From Calothrix sp. PCC 7716 (GTDB taxonomy: Bacteria; Cyanobacteriota; Cyanobacteriia; Cyanobacteriales; Nostocaceae), in assembly GCF_019977735.1 (NCBI RefSeq), contig NZ_AP025018.1, positions 1,240,001 through 1,304,000 of the forward strand: a DNA stretch of 64,000 bases, given 5' to 3'. Below the pieces are notes generated by a model. It saw only the letters and a list, made by a program, of their open reading frames with translations, had not been told where the DNA came from and searched no databases. The position numbers and the translations under genes were made by a program. How positions within the stretch are numbered: position 1 is the first letter of the stretch; each line of letters opens with the position of its first letter. Below, piece by piece: positions 35,868-44,975 of the stretch.

Positions 35868-35976
35868 ATTGTTAGTTTTTGAGACGAAATACAAAAGAAA
35901 AGAAAACGCTTGTACACAATAAATAAATTCAGGCGGACTTCATCCGTATAGTCTCAACTTTCAACGTAAAAGACTA

Positions 35977-37203
35977 TTAATTTATTATACTAGGGCGCAT
36001 TGATTCATCAACATAGTTTAAGATGTTGAGAATTCGACTTTCCCACGAAAATTGATGCGCGTAGTCGATGCTGTTAGTGTATCCTTGAATTTGGCGTGGG
36101 TATTTTGATAATGCATTTTGTATTGCCGCTGCGAATTTTTGAGGGTTATCTGGTTCACACCAAGATGCTATTAAAGGGGAGTCTTTAAATGGCATTAGTG
36201 GAGGAATTTCTGTGGCTACAATCGGGGTACCCGATGCCATATATTGGAAGAATTTGACGGGGTTGGTAAAGTTTGCTTCTTTTCCAGATAGATGTGGATG
36301 TGCTAGTAAGTCGGCGCCTTGAAATAAGCTAACTAACCGTTCGCGTGGCATTACCCAACCTAAGAAACTGATGTTTGAGATATTTTTCTCTTTGGCTATT
36401 TGTTTATATGTTTCTACTTGGGCATCTTTTCCTCCGGTAACGACAAATTGGATATGAGGCATTTGTTCTGCTACTTCGATAAGTAAGTCGATACCTTTAA
36501 ATTTATATAAAGCACCAGAGTAAACAACTAATATTTCTCTGCCGTCTTTAAGTAGCTCTTGGCGCCAGTTTTGTGCAAGTTCTGGTTGACGTTCTAAAAA
36601 TGATTGTTCAAAACCGTTATACACCCATGCTACTTTTTCTGGTGGCATTCCTTGCTCAATTAAGCTTTGACGTACTGGTTCAGATTGAGTAATGGCAATT
36701 TGAAAGTAAGGACTATTTACGATTTCGGGTTCAAATGGGATTGTTTGAAAGTGGTGTTTTTCAAATATAACGGGAATTTGATTTTTGACTGATGCCTTGA
36801 CAAAATTCCAATCGCGTGTGTGAACTAACTTAGTGTGGCGCCGTAAATGAAATGGAAAGTAGTATTTTGTAGCAATTGTGCTAGAGTTTGTTAATTTGCC
36901 CAATACTCTGCCTGGTACTCTATCTATAGGATATGGCATTGGTAACGGCGCCACTCTTAGATGTTCTTGGGTGTTATAAAAATCTACAAATTTCGCGTTT
37001 GGTTTTTGCAGTTTAAAAGGATTAAATAACCAAGATAGATTTAATAAGCTCGCGTTTTTATCGTGGTAAGCTAACACCGAAGAGTAACCCAAGTTTGCAG
37101 CAGCATTCGCACAAAGTACATCGTGTATTTCATGTGCTGTATCAGGTTTGAGCGAAAGTTGTCCTGTATAAAACAGGTATTTTTTTTGATTGTTAGAAAA
37201 CAT
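35977..37203 (-). CDS. GT4-type glycosyltransferase
   Basis: 408 residues with GT-B fold marks: acceptor domain about 1-200, then EILVVYSGALYKFKGIDLLI near 235 and the donor site DLLAHPHLSGKEANFTNPVK plus YMASGTPIVATEIPPLMPF near 320. This is a retaining GT4 pattern although the usual ExFGxxxxE is altered to GKEANFTNPVKFF. Soluble or membrane-associated. 7 bp separate it from the ABC exporter gene upstream, so they are co-transcribed. Confidence 0.85.
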   Translation of the reverse strand: MFSNNQKKYLFYTGQLSLKPDTAHEIHDVLCANAAANLGYSSVLAYHDKNASLLNLSWLFNPFKLQKPNAKFVDFYNTQEHLRVAPLPMPYPIDRVPGRVLGKLTNSSTIATKYYFPFHLRRHTKLVHTRDWNFVKASVKNQIPVIFEKHHFQTIPFEPEIVNSPYFQIAITQSEPVRQSLIEQGMPPEKVAWVYNGFEQSFLERQPELAQNWRQELLKDGREILVVYSGALYKFKGIDLLIEVAEQMPHIQFVVTGGKDAQVETYKQIAKEKNISNISFLGWVMPRERLVSLFQGADLLAHPHLSGKEANFTNPVKFFQYMASGTPIVATEIPPLMPFKDSPLIASWCEPDNPQKFAAAIQNALSKYPRQIQGYTNSIDYAHQFSWESRILNILNYVDESMRPSIIN

Positions 37204-37210
37204 GTTGCTA

Positions 37211-39586
37211 TTACAACCCTATTTTTATTTTAGAATTTCCATTTTGTTGATATTCGAGCTTATTACTAGAACCAACAGAATTCAAAGATTTTGATTTTAA
37301 AAAATCTTCTAATTCTTGAATTGTATCCAGTAAATGAATTGCCGCATAATAAATATTTTTAATAATTTCATTTTGCTCAGATGTTTGAACCTGACCATCT
37401 GCAATTAGCGGCAACGAATGTAACATAAAATTTAAATGAGTACGTAACTTCTTAACAAGACGGTCAAGGTCATCTCGATATACTTTATACGTATCATTTA
37501 CTGATGTAATAAAGGTGGTTTGCAGTTTGACAATATCCTCAAATACTTCAATAATATTCTCGACGCGCGCTGTTGATTTACGTATTTCTTCAATAAGTTC
37601 TTCCCGCTCCTGCGAGTTTTCTGCTTCGTCGAGTAATAATTGCAAAAAGCCAATCGTTGGATTTAGTCGTGTCCGTAATTCGTGGGGTATACGAACTAAA
37701 TTTTGATTGTGAGTTAGTACTTCTGTATTTTGCCCATTTGTTAATTTGGCTTCTGATTTAACATCTGATTTAATATCTATAAATTGCTTTTCAGAATCTT
37801 CGGTGCCAAATTGCATCGTGTAAAGTCGTGTATAATAGCCACCTTTCTGTAGCAGTGAGTTGTGAGTTCCGACTTCTACAACTTTTCCTTGGTCTAAAAC
37901 CGCTATTTGGTCAGCAGCTTGAACTGTAGATAAACGGTGAGCAATAACTAAAGTTGTTCTGTCTTTACTCAAGTCATCGATAGCTGCTTGCACAACTCGT
38001 TCAGATACAGTATCAAGCGCACTAGTTGCTTCATCGAGAATTAAAATCTCTGGGTTTTGTAATAATGCACGTGCTATAGCTAATCTTTGTCGTTGTCCCC
38101 CCGACAGCATTACACCTCTATCACCTATTAGCGTATCAAAACCTTGTGATAGCTTCGTGACAAACTCATAAGCATTTGCGCGTTGGGTAGCTGCTATTAT
38201 TTCTTCTTCGGTTGCGTCGGGTTTTCCGTATGCAATGTTATATCGTACTGTATCGTTAAACAAAAATGTATCTTGACTAACAATACCCATTGCACGACGT
38301 AATGACTGAATATCAAATTCTTTCAAATTTACGCCATCTAGTAAAATACTACCAGAAATTACATCATAAAAACGCGGTAACAAGTCCGCCATTGTTGATT
38401 TTCCGGCGCCTGAACTACCAACTAAAGCTAAAGTAGTACCCTTCGGCAAAAATAAATCGACTTCTTTTAATACTAATTTTTCGCTACCTGGGTAAGCAAA
38501 AGAAATATTATTGAAATGAATTCCTTTTTCAAGCGCTTTATAAATTTTTGCTCCCCGACTCATAAATGGCTTATTGTCACGTCTCAGAAAATCGTTAGCA
38601 ATAGATACACTTGTTGAAGCGTTCGCGAAGCTACTACGAATTGCGTTTAGCTGAGATATAAAAGGCAGTACACGCAGAAGTACTAATAAATATGTAAAGA
38701 TTACAGTCGAAAGTGAGGAAATTTGAGATGCAAATAAATACTTACTAAGCAGTATAATCATTACCAAGGCTGTAATTCCCATTACCTCACTAACGGGTGT
38801 AATTGCCTCAGAATTTGCTTGCGATTTAAAATCAGCTTGTTCCCGGTTGCGAATTAATTTGACAATTTTTGTATATTCGCGGTCTTCATTAGCTGTTGCC
38901 CTGACTAAGCGCATTCCGTTCATGACTTCCAAAACGGTTATCGAATATGCTCTCGACATATCCGAAAGCAATTTACCATAATCTTTCGACCGAGCAATTG
39001 CATATTGGTTGACTAATGTTAAAAGTGATAGTAAAAATGTTGCTGCTATTGTTAACTGCCACGAAATAGAAAGCAATACACCAATGAATACAAAAATTGT
39101 AATAACTAAAATTAAAACCCGAATGACAGTATTAACAGAACTCGCTGCTTTTCCTAACTCTGCACTCAAGCTATTAATTGCATCACCAACTTTGGTTTTG
39201 ACGAAGTAATCTAAATCGACTTCTAACAAGTTTTTTAAACCTGCTTCCCGCATGTCAGTAGTCAATGTGCGTGCGAGGGAACTTGATGTTAAAGTGCTTG
39301 CATAACTGGCAAGATTTTTTAATATAATAGTTAATATAATTGCTATTGCCATGACCAAAGTACGATAATCTTCTGGTACTCGGTCGAAAGGTCGCATTAC
39401 AATTTTTAAAATATCTGGTGCGTTATCTAGTTCAATATCTAGCCCAATAATTTTTAAAACAACTGGTACAATTAGCGTAGTACCAACTCCATTAAATAAG
39501 GCGCCAGAAAATCCTAGTAAGAATGTCAGAAGCATCCAACCAGGATAAGGTTTAGCAAATCTAATTAAAAGTTTAAAAGTGGACAT
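37211..39586 (-). CDS. ABC exporter fused to histidine-kinase dimerisation-like domains
   Basis: 791 residues from the ATG at 39586; an ATG 43 codons upstream would overlap the preceding gene. Residues about 10-310 form a six-helix exporter membrane domain. The ATPase has Walker A ALVGSSGAGKST, signature LSGGQRQRLAIARAL and Walker B ILILDEATSALD. Most such exporters end about 20 residues after the ATPase; here about 170 more follow. PHELRTRLNPTIGFLQLLLD (His about residue 635) matches HisKA domains, and KLRTHLNFMLHSLPLIADG further on looks like a second copy without the His. No HATPase follows. It resembles HepA-type exporters of envelope polysaccharide and sits among glycosyltransferases. 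Confidence 0.8.
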   Translation of the reverse strand: MSTFKLLIRFAKPYPGWMLLTFLLGFSGALFNGVGTTLIVPVVLKIIGLDIELDNAPDILKIVMRPFDRVPEDYRTLVMAIAIILTIILKNLASYASTLTSSSLARTLTTDMREAGLKNLLEVDLDYFVKTKVGDAINSLSAELGKAASSVNTVIRVLILVITIFVFIGVLLSISWQLTIAATFLLSLLTLVNQYAIARSKDYGKLLSDMSRAYSITVLEVMNGMRLVRATANEDREYTKIVKLIRNREQADFKSQANSEAITPVSEVMGITALVMIILLSKYLFASQISSLSTVIFTYLLVLLRVLPFISQLNAIRSSFANASTSVSIANDFLRRDNKPFMSRGAKIYKALEKGIHFNNISFAYPGSEKLVLKEVDLFLPKGTTLALVGSSGAGKSTMADLLPRFYDVISGSILLDGVNLKEFDIQSLRRAMGIVSQDTFLFNDTVRYNIAYGKPDATEEEIIAATQRANAYEFVTKLSQGFDTLIGDRGVMLSGGQRQRLAIARALLQNPEILILDEATSALDTVSERVVQAAIDDLSKDRTTLVIAHRLSTVQAADQIAVLDQGKVVEVGTHNSLLQKGGYYTRLYTMQFGTEDSEKQFIDIKSDVKSEAKLTNGQNTEVLTHNQNLVRIPHELRTRLNPTIGFLQLLLDEAENSQEREELIEEIRKSTARVENIIEVFEDIVKLQTTFITSVNDTYKVYRDDLDRLVKKLRTHLNFMLHSLPLIADGQVQTSEQNEIIKNIYYAAIHLLDTIQELEDFLKSKSLNSVGSSNKLEYQQNGNSKIKIGL

Positions 39587-39602
39587 TGGAAATGTATTAT
39601 TT

Positions 39603-40826
39603 TTATAACTTATTGATAACACTTGCGAGCGTTGTAGCCATAGTGAAAGTACTATATTTTTCAATACAGCGGGTTCTGGCTTTACGTCCTTTAACGGTTG
39701 CAGTTTCAAAATCATTGAATATGACTTCGATTTGTGCAGCTATTTGTTCGGGTGCTGATGGTTCAACTAAATAACCTGTGTCAGATAATATCTCAGGTAT
39801 ATCACCTACACAGGTAGAAATCACAGGTTTACCCATTGCCATTCCGTCTGTTAACTTTAGAGGAAACTGTGCGCGTGCGACTACGGTATCGCGCTGTGGT
39901 ACAACAACAACATGCGCTGCTGCCACAATTTCTGGCATCGCTTCTACTGGCGCCTTTGGTAACTTAATAATCCAACGTCCCCATTTACTCACCAGTTGGT
40001 CATCGTAATTATCATATGGACTGCCACCGACAATTACTAACCGCAAATCATCACGATTAAGTTTATCGAGTGCTATCAATACGTCTTCAACACCTTTATG
40101 TGGACGCGGGGCGCCGGGAAACATCAGAATGCGATAATTAGAAAGTCCATACTTAGAGCGGCTTGCTTCAGGGTCGTATTTATCTGGGTTAAACATCTCG
40201 GTATCTTTACCATTTGGTACATAAACACCCCCAAATCTATCCTGAAGAAACTCCGTATCAATAGTTATGCCATCTGCCCACTTAACCAAACTTTCCATCC
40301 AATTAATATAAACTGGATGGTCAGGAAATCTAAGGGCGCCGTTCGATTTAAGAATATCACGGGCAAATTGTTTGATTCCTGGTTGGTACTTCCAATCAAA
40401 ACCACCATGCCAACTTAGTTCCCAGTCGTCCATATCAACCAAAACCGGACGATGACGACTCAATTTATCAAGCAATGCCACACCAAAGCTAGTTGGTTTT
40501 GGCTTGACTGCGTAAATTACATCACCCGATAACTTTTGCCGTAATTGTTGCGCTGACCCAAAAAACTGAGGATAATTACTACCAGCTACAGAAATGACTG
40601 GAATTCCATCAGGGGGTATGGCATATAAATCTTTGCCGAAATTAAAACCGACAACTTCGACATCATAATTAAGTTGCTTAAGGACTTGAGCTAGTAAATA
40701 AGCTCTAACCGTCCCTCCTCCAGAGAGGTCGCTAACAACTAATGAAAATTTTAATTGATTATTTGCCATTGCTCCCAACGCGCCTGACTGCGATTTATCT
40801 GGACACTCATTTACTCGCATCGCCAA
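39603..40826 (-). CDS. GT4-type glycosyltransferase
   Basis: 407 residues. The N-terminal GT-B domain starts FSLVVSDLSGGGTVRAYLLA, and the donor half has RILMFPGAPRPHKGVEDVLI near 235 and VVPQRDTVVARAQFPLKLTD...GMAMGKPVIST near 315. It overlaps the end of the upstream GT2 gene by 16 bp and ends 17 bp before the ABC exporter, so the three form one transcript. It probably adds a sugar to the lipid-linked chain before export. Confidence 0.85.
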   Translation of the reverse strand: MAMRVNECPDKSQSGALGAMANNQLKFSLVVSDLSGGGTVRAYLLAQVLKQLNYDVEVVGFNFGKDLYAIPPDGIPVISVAGSNYPQFFGSAQQLRQKLSGDVIYAVKPKPTSFGVALLDKLSRHRPVLVDMDDWELSWHGGFDWKYQPGIKQFARDILKSNGALRFPDHPVYINWMESLVKWADGITIDTEFLQDRFGGVYVPNGKDTEMFNPDKYDPEASRSKYGLSNYRILMFPGAPRPHKGVEDVLIALDKLNRDDLRLVIVGGSPYDNYDDQLVSKWGRWIIKLPKAPVEAMPEIVAAAHVVVVPQRDTVVARAQFPLKLTDGMAMGKPVISTCVGDIPEILSDTGYLVEPSAPEQIAAQIEVIFNDFETATVKGRKARTRCIEKYSTFTMATTLASVINKL

Positions 40827-41821
40827 ATTTTAGTAGAAATAAAGTTAATTATTTTTTGGCTCCGTGACCCACGTAAATTTTCATATAATAAAGACTGCGG
40901 TAAAAACATCCGTAGCAAGTAAGCTATAAACAAACTAAACCCACTATTTACTTTAAACTTTCCATTAAACAGTTGAACCGGAAAATTTACAATTTTTCCT
41001 AATTTAAAGAAGTTATTTGTATCTTTCTCAATTAATGTTTGTTCCAGAAAATATTTTATTCCTGGCTGGGAATAATTTCTTAACTCATCACTTTTGCTAG
41101 CTTCAATTTCGTATAGCAAAACATAGTAGTTTTTCATATATTCCCAATTATTGGTTCTATTTGTTTCGTGTTTAGTGTAAAAAGTACCAACAATGGGTGT
41201 ATATATATAATCTATACCTAATGCTAATAAACTGAGTGCAAAATCTCTATCTTGTAAAGCCTTAAGACGACTATCAAAAGATGCAGATTGCAAAACTTCT
41301 TTTTTAATCAACATGCACTGCTGTAACACAGGGAACGGTGACTTAGCAAGAAAATCAGGTAAAAGTAAACGCTGTTTTAACTCTTCACTACCCAACGAAC
41401 CGATAATATTTTGTTCACGACGGATAATATTTTGGTTGCTATCAAGGAATACGCGCTCATAGTCACAGTAAAGTACAACGTTTTGGTTTTCTAACTCTTC
41501 TAAACAACTCAACTGAAACCGCGTTTTATCTTCGTGAATCCAATCATCTGGGTCTAAACACTGAATCCATTCACCCTTTGCTTTTTCAATACCAAAATTA
41601 CGTGCAGTAGATACACCGCCATTTTCTTTATAAAAATATTGCACCCGCTCGTCAGTAGCCATTAACCGTTCTGCTACTTCGCGAGTATTATCTGTTGACC
41701 CATCATCAACTAAAATACATTCTAAATTAGTGTAAGTTTGCGCTAAAACACTTTTAACACATTTTTCTAGATAGCTAGCTCGGTTGTAGCATGGTAAAAT
41801 AACTGAAACTAAAGGAGTCAT
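40811..41821 (-). CDS. GT2-family glycosyltransferase
   Basis: 336 residues, GT-A fold: SVILPCYNRASYLEKCVKSV, LVDDGSTDNTREVAE, and the metal motif CLDPDDWIHEDK near 100. GT2 enzymes are inverting and use nucleotide sugars. It is the first gene of the polysaccharide locus; the next six genes follow on the same strand with short gaps or overlaps, except 110-195 bp spacers on either side of the GT10 gene. Confidence 0.88.
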   Translation of the reverse strand: MTPLVSVILPCYNRASYLEKCVKSVLAQTYTNLECILVDDGSTDNTREVAERLMATDERVQYFYKENGGVSTARNFGIEKAKGEWIQCLDPDDWIHEDKTRFQLSCLEELENQNVVLYCDYERVFLDSNQNIIRREQNIIGSLGSEELKQRLLLPDFLAKSPFPVLQQCMLIKKEVLQSASFDSRLKALQDRDFALSLLALGIDYIYTPIVGTFYTKHETNRTNNWEYMKNYYVLLYEIEASKSDELRNYSQPGIKYFLEQTLIEKDTNNFFKLGKIVNFPVQLFNGKFKVNSGFSLFIAYLLRMFLPQSLLYENLRGSRSQKIINFISTKIWRCE

Positions 41822-42100
41822 AGCTAAACCAATCCTAAATCATTAATATTACAGTGGGACTCAGAATTAAATTCATACAAACACATAAAAAATGTAACCT
41901 ATTTTACCCTGAACCCCTACCGAGAATGTACCGATAAATTCATCAATATCAGTACTACTAGCTCCTGTAACAAGTAATATCACAGATTGTAACCAGTATA
42001 TTTGATTTATTTTTTGCTATCTACTGGCTCACCATCCAGTTCTTCCCTGCCGCGTATACGACAGGGCGCCGAACCGTCACGCACCAGCTTATGATTGTGA

Positions 42101-42328
42101 TTACCAGCCAATAAGTCTTAATTGACCTGTTTGAATATAGTCAAATATACGATAGATTTGGCGACGTTCTCCGTCACTAACATCGCTATTATTTAAAATA
42201 ATTTCTGTGAGTAAGCTGTGGTCATTACGGCTATATACTCTAGAAAAAATAATTTTATCTACAATTTTTTTTACAGCTACTTCTGATTGATAATCATTTG
42301 ATTTCATCATTGAAAGTTTGTGTAGCAT
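42101..42328 (-). CDS. Small conserved cyanobacterial protein
   Basis: 75 residues with a good ribosome binding site (CAGGAGAGCT then ATG). The C-terminal SDGERRQIYRIFDYIQTGQL and LLTEIILNN match a helical small-protein pattern common in Nostocales ('Q..L...LL....LS..E...I..VFD.LQ.G.L.V'). No domain name or role is known to me. The spacer on its 3' side to 41822 (280 bp) has no gene. Confidence 0.55.
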   Translation of the reverse strand: MLHKLSMMKSNDYQSEVAVKKIVDKIIFSRVYSRNDHSLLTEIILNNSDVSDGERRQIYRIFDYIQTGQLRLIGW

Positions 42329-42700
42329 AGCTCTCCTGATTATTAATTATTAAAAAAATAGCAAAATTTGCCCCGCTTATTGTTAAACAGCGTGCGTATA
42401 AAAATTTATTAAATTTAAGTTAAGGCGGTAAACAAATTTTATCGTTTATAAAGTTTATGCTTAGGAATGCCTTTGTGGTATCTTTACAACATAAACCAAT
42501 AAATCAATCTTGCTTTATATTTACATGAACACCCAGAGAATTTTTACTGATATCTAGATTTAAAGAACAAACCATATAGTCAAAAATACGTGTAAATACT
42601 ATTGCTTTTACCAAAAGCTTGTAAATTATAGGTGTTCCCGGTGAAGTCAAGTAAGACTCACGACTCACGCGCATATTTATAACACACAGGAGTAAACAAG
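42329..42700. other. Divergent spacer before gloB
   Basis: 370 bp, AT-rich. I see no supported gene; an open frame on the minus strand runs into gloB and looks like a shadow. CACACAGGAGTAAACAAG supplies the gloB ribosome binding site. Confidence 0.5.
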
Positions 42701-43477
42701 ATGCAGATAATTCGTATACCAGTACTTTCTGACAATTATATTTTCTTGCTTTGGGATAGCGTGCGTAAAATAGCCGCAGTAGTTGACCCTGCTTCTTCAA
42801 AACCAGTTTTAACAAAACTTCATGAATTAGAAGGCGCCGAGTTGGTAGCTATTTTCAACACACACCACCATAGCGACCATGTAGGAGGAAACCGTGAATT
42901 AATGACCCACTATCCCAACCTAACAGTCTACGGTGGAGAGTCAGACTCAGGACGTATTCCGGGACAAAAAGTTTTTCTTCGTGAAGGAGACTCTGTAGAA
43001 TTTGGCGACCGAACTGGCGCCGTGTTTTTTGTTCCTGGACATACACGCGCTCACATTGCTTATTATTTCCCCCCTGTCACCCCAGAAGAAACAGGCGAAC
43101 TATTCTGTGGTGACACACTATTCGCAGGTGGATGCGGGCGCCTATTTGAGGGAACACCAGCGCAAATGGTAGATTCTCTCAGCAAAATACGCACACTACC
43201 CGATAATACTCGTGTCTGGTGTGCCCATGAATACACTCTTAAAAATCTTCAGTTTGCCCTTAGTGTCGATAGTAACAACCAAGATTTACAACAGAGGTAT
43301 ATAAAAGTACAAGCTTCTCGCAATCAAGGAGAAGCCACAGTACCTTCACTATTAGGGATAGAAAAACTTACTAACCCATTTTTAAGATGGGATATACCAG
43401 CATTACAAACAGCCGTAAAAACTAGCGAGCCAGTACAAGCATTCGCACGCCTACGCGGAATGAAAGACACATGGTAA
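42701..43477 (+). CDS. gloB: Hydroxyacylglutathione hydrolase (glyoxalase II)
   Basis: 258 residues. The metal-binding motif [10 protein letters not shown] (residues about 54-63) is complete, with further ligands in [31 protein letters not shown] and WCAHEYT. The length is usual for cyanobacterial enzymes. It hydrolyses S-D-lactoylglutathione to lactate and glutathione, the second step of methylglyoxal removal, in the cytoplasm. GGAG lies at good distance from ATG. Single gene ended by a 20-bp perfect stem. Confidence 0.93.
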   Translation: MQIIRIPVLSDNYIFLLWDSVRKIAAVVDPASSKPVLTKLHELEGAELVAIFNTHHHSDHVGGNRELMTHYPNLTVYGGESDSGRIPGQKVFLREGDSVEFGDRTGAVFFVPGHTRAHIAYYFPPVTPEETGELFCGDTLFAGGCGRLFEGTPAQMVDSLSKIRTLPDNTRVWCAHEYTLKNLQFALSVDSNNQDLQQRYIKVQASRNQGEATVPSLLGIEKLTNPFLRWDIPALQTAVKTSEPVQAFARLRGMKDTW

Positions 43478-43478
43478 T

Positions 43479-43528
43479 AAGCACTTTAGTGCTTTCTTGA
43501 TAAGCAATAAGAAAGCACTAAAGTGCTT
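43479..43528. terminator. Bidirectional terminator-like perfect 20-bp stem
   Basis: AAGCACTTTAGTGCTTTCTT and its exact reverse complement are separated by 10 bases, between the stops of gloB (plus) and the GT8 gene (minus); the right arm overlaps the GT8 stop. Each half is also a short palindrome (GCACTTTAGTGC). Confidence 0.75.
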
Positions 43529-44486
43529 AATACGACGAAACCTTAATCAAAGACTTAACTTGCTTCTTAAACGAGCCATAAATATTTTGAAACACAGCCA
43601 TTTGTTTCTGCTGGCGCCTTTTAGCAGCTTGTTCTATACACCAGTTAGACCATATAGAGTTGTCAAGATATTCGTAAAATAATTCCTTCTGCGGGTGGTT
43701 ACAGTTATCGTTCCAAGGTTTTTCGCGCGTTGAGTAATGAATAATATATGGATGGTTGAGCAGGTTATTATATTCTTCTTCACTAAATGGGCTTTCTTGC
43801 CATGAACCAAAACGGAACAAATAAGGCATTTGGTTCCAGCGCGCGTCAAGTTCTCCCCATTTTCCAGCTAAAATTGCGTTTAACCCGTCTTGGTCAAACC
43901 AGCGCACGTACTGTTTATAATCGTTGAGATATTTAATAACTTCCAAACTTGTATTATCTTGGCGCCATTTTTTCAAATTCAATACCAGTACACCCGAATT
44001 GAGATATTTACAATCAGCAGGTATACCGAGTTCTTGATAGTTTACTAAACCGCGTGGAGACGAAACTAATGGGGCGCCCATGTCTTGCACTGCTAGTAAA
44101 TAATTGTCTTTTATATCCTGCTGCCACAGCACTTCAATGTCGCTACGAACTATTACATCGCTATCTATATAAATTGCTTTTTCAATATTTGTAGGTAAAA
44201 TCGCTGGAATCAAAAGCCGATAATAAGCAGCTATTGTTACAGTCGAAGAAATTTGCATGTTCTTGAACTGCGACCTGTGCGCTTTTATCCAGGTAACTTT
44301 GACCTGCTCAGATTTAAGATTCTGAATTATCCGCTCTTTATTGACTTTGCTAATTCCACCGTCAACTATATATAAAGACAAATTCTGTGGATTTCGCATA
44401 CTCGCAACAACCGAACGAGTGGTTGCTGCCAACGGCATTGAGTAGTTATCATCCGCAGCACATACTAAAACTATAGAGTTATCCAT
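43527..44486 (-). CDS. GT8-family glycosyltransferase
   Basis: 319 residues. SIVLVCAADDNYSMPLAATT opens the domain; the DxD motif IYIDSDVIVRSD is near 105, YLNSGVLVLNLKKWR near 165 and FDQDGLNAILAGKW near 200, then HPYIIHYSTREKPW. This order is that of bacterial GT8 galactosyl- or glucosyltransferases (LPS and glycogenin type). C-terminal basic tail. It may serve surface glycans but is separated from the main locus by gloB. Confidence 0.9.
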   Translation of the reverse strand: MDNSIVLVCAADDNYSMPLAATTRSVVASMRNPQNLSLYIVDGGISKVNKERIIQNLKSEQVKVTWIKAHRSQFKNMQISSTVTIAAYYRLLIPAILPTNIEKAIYIDSDVIVRSDIEVLWQQDIKDNYLLAVQDMGAPLVSSPRGLVNYQELGIPADCKYLNSGVLVLNLKKWRQDNTSLEVIKYLNDYKQYVRWFDQDGLNAILAGKWGELDARWNQMPYLFRFGSWQESPFSEEEYNNLLNHPYIIHYSTREKPWNDNCNHPQKELFYEYLDNSIWSNWCIEQAAKRRQQKQMAVFQNIYGSFKKQVKSLIKVSSY

Positions 44487-44975
44487 AGATGTTTAATCTT
44501 TTGAATTTTTTGTAATTTAATTCATATACTGAACAAGATAAACGCAAAAATCGCACGATATCATGGGATAAATACTTAATTTGTTTTAAAATGTGATACT
44601 AAGAGGAATATACACACTTTATACCTATATTCAACGGTCTCTCAGCTTTTGTATTATTCTTGACATTATTCATTAACATATAGTTGTCTCTTAAGTAGGA
44701 GGAAAAGCGACTAATAACCAAAGTAACTTACTAATGAATAAACTAATTAGCACATTGTAAGGAATACGACTCTAGATAGATGATTAAAGTATGTGTATGA
44801 CAAACTGTATGAATATACAAACTATTTACACATTAACTTTACTTATTTTCTAATGGTTCAGTTGCTTATAGTTGCTTGACTGATTTAGAAAAGTTTAATC
44901 AAACCGGAGTGCAAAAATTAACAAAAATAATTAATAATAAAACAAACATAATAAACGTTAATAACAAAAATTGAA
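44487..44975. other. Long divergent regulatory spacer
   Basis: About 490 bp between the GT8 gene and the PAS-Crp regulator. AT-rich, with no supported gene. An AGTAGGAGGAAAAG stretch at about 44695 looks like a ribosome binding site but no frame of use follows it. Confidence 0.5.

Noticed and set aside
42504-42815. 103-residue minus-strand frame over the start of gloB
   Set aside because: Overlaps gloB in antisense and has no features of its own.
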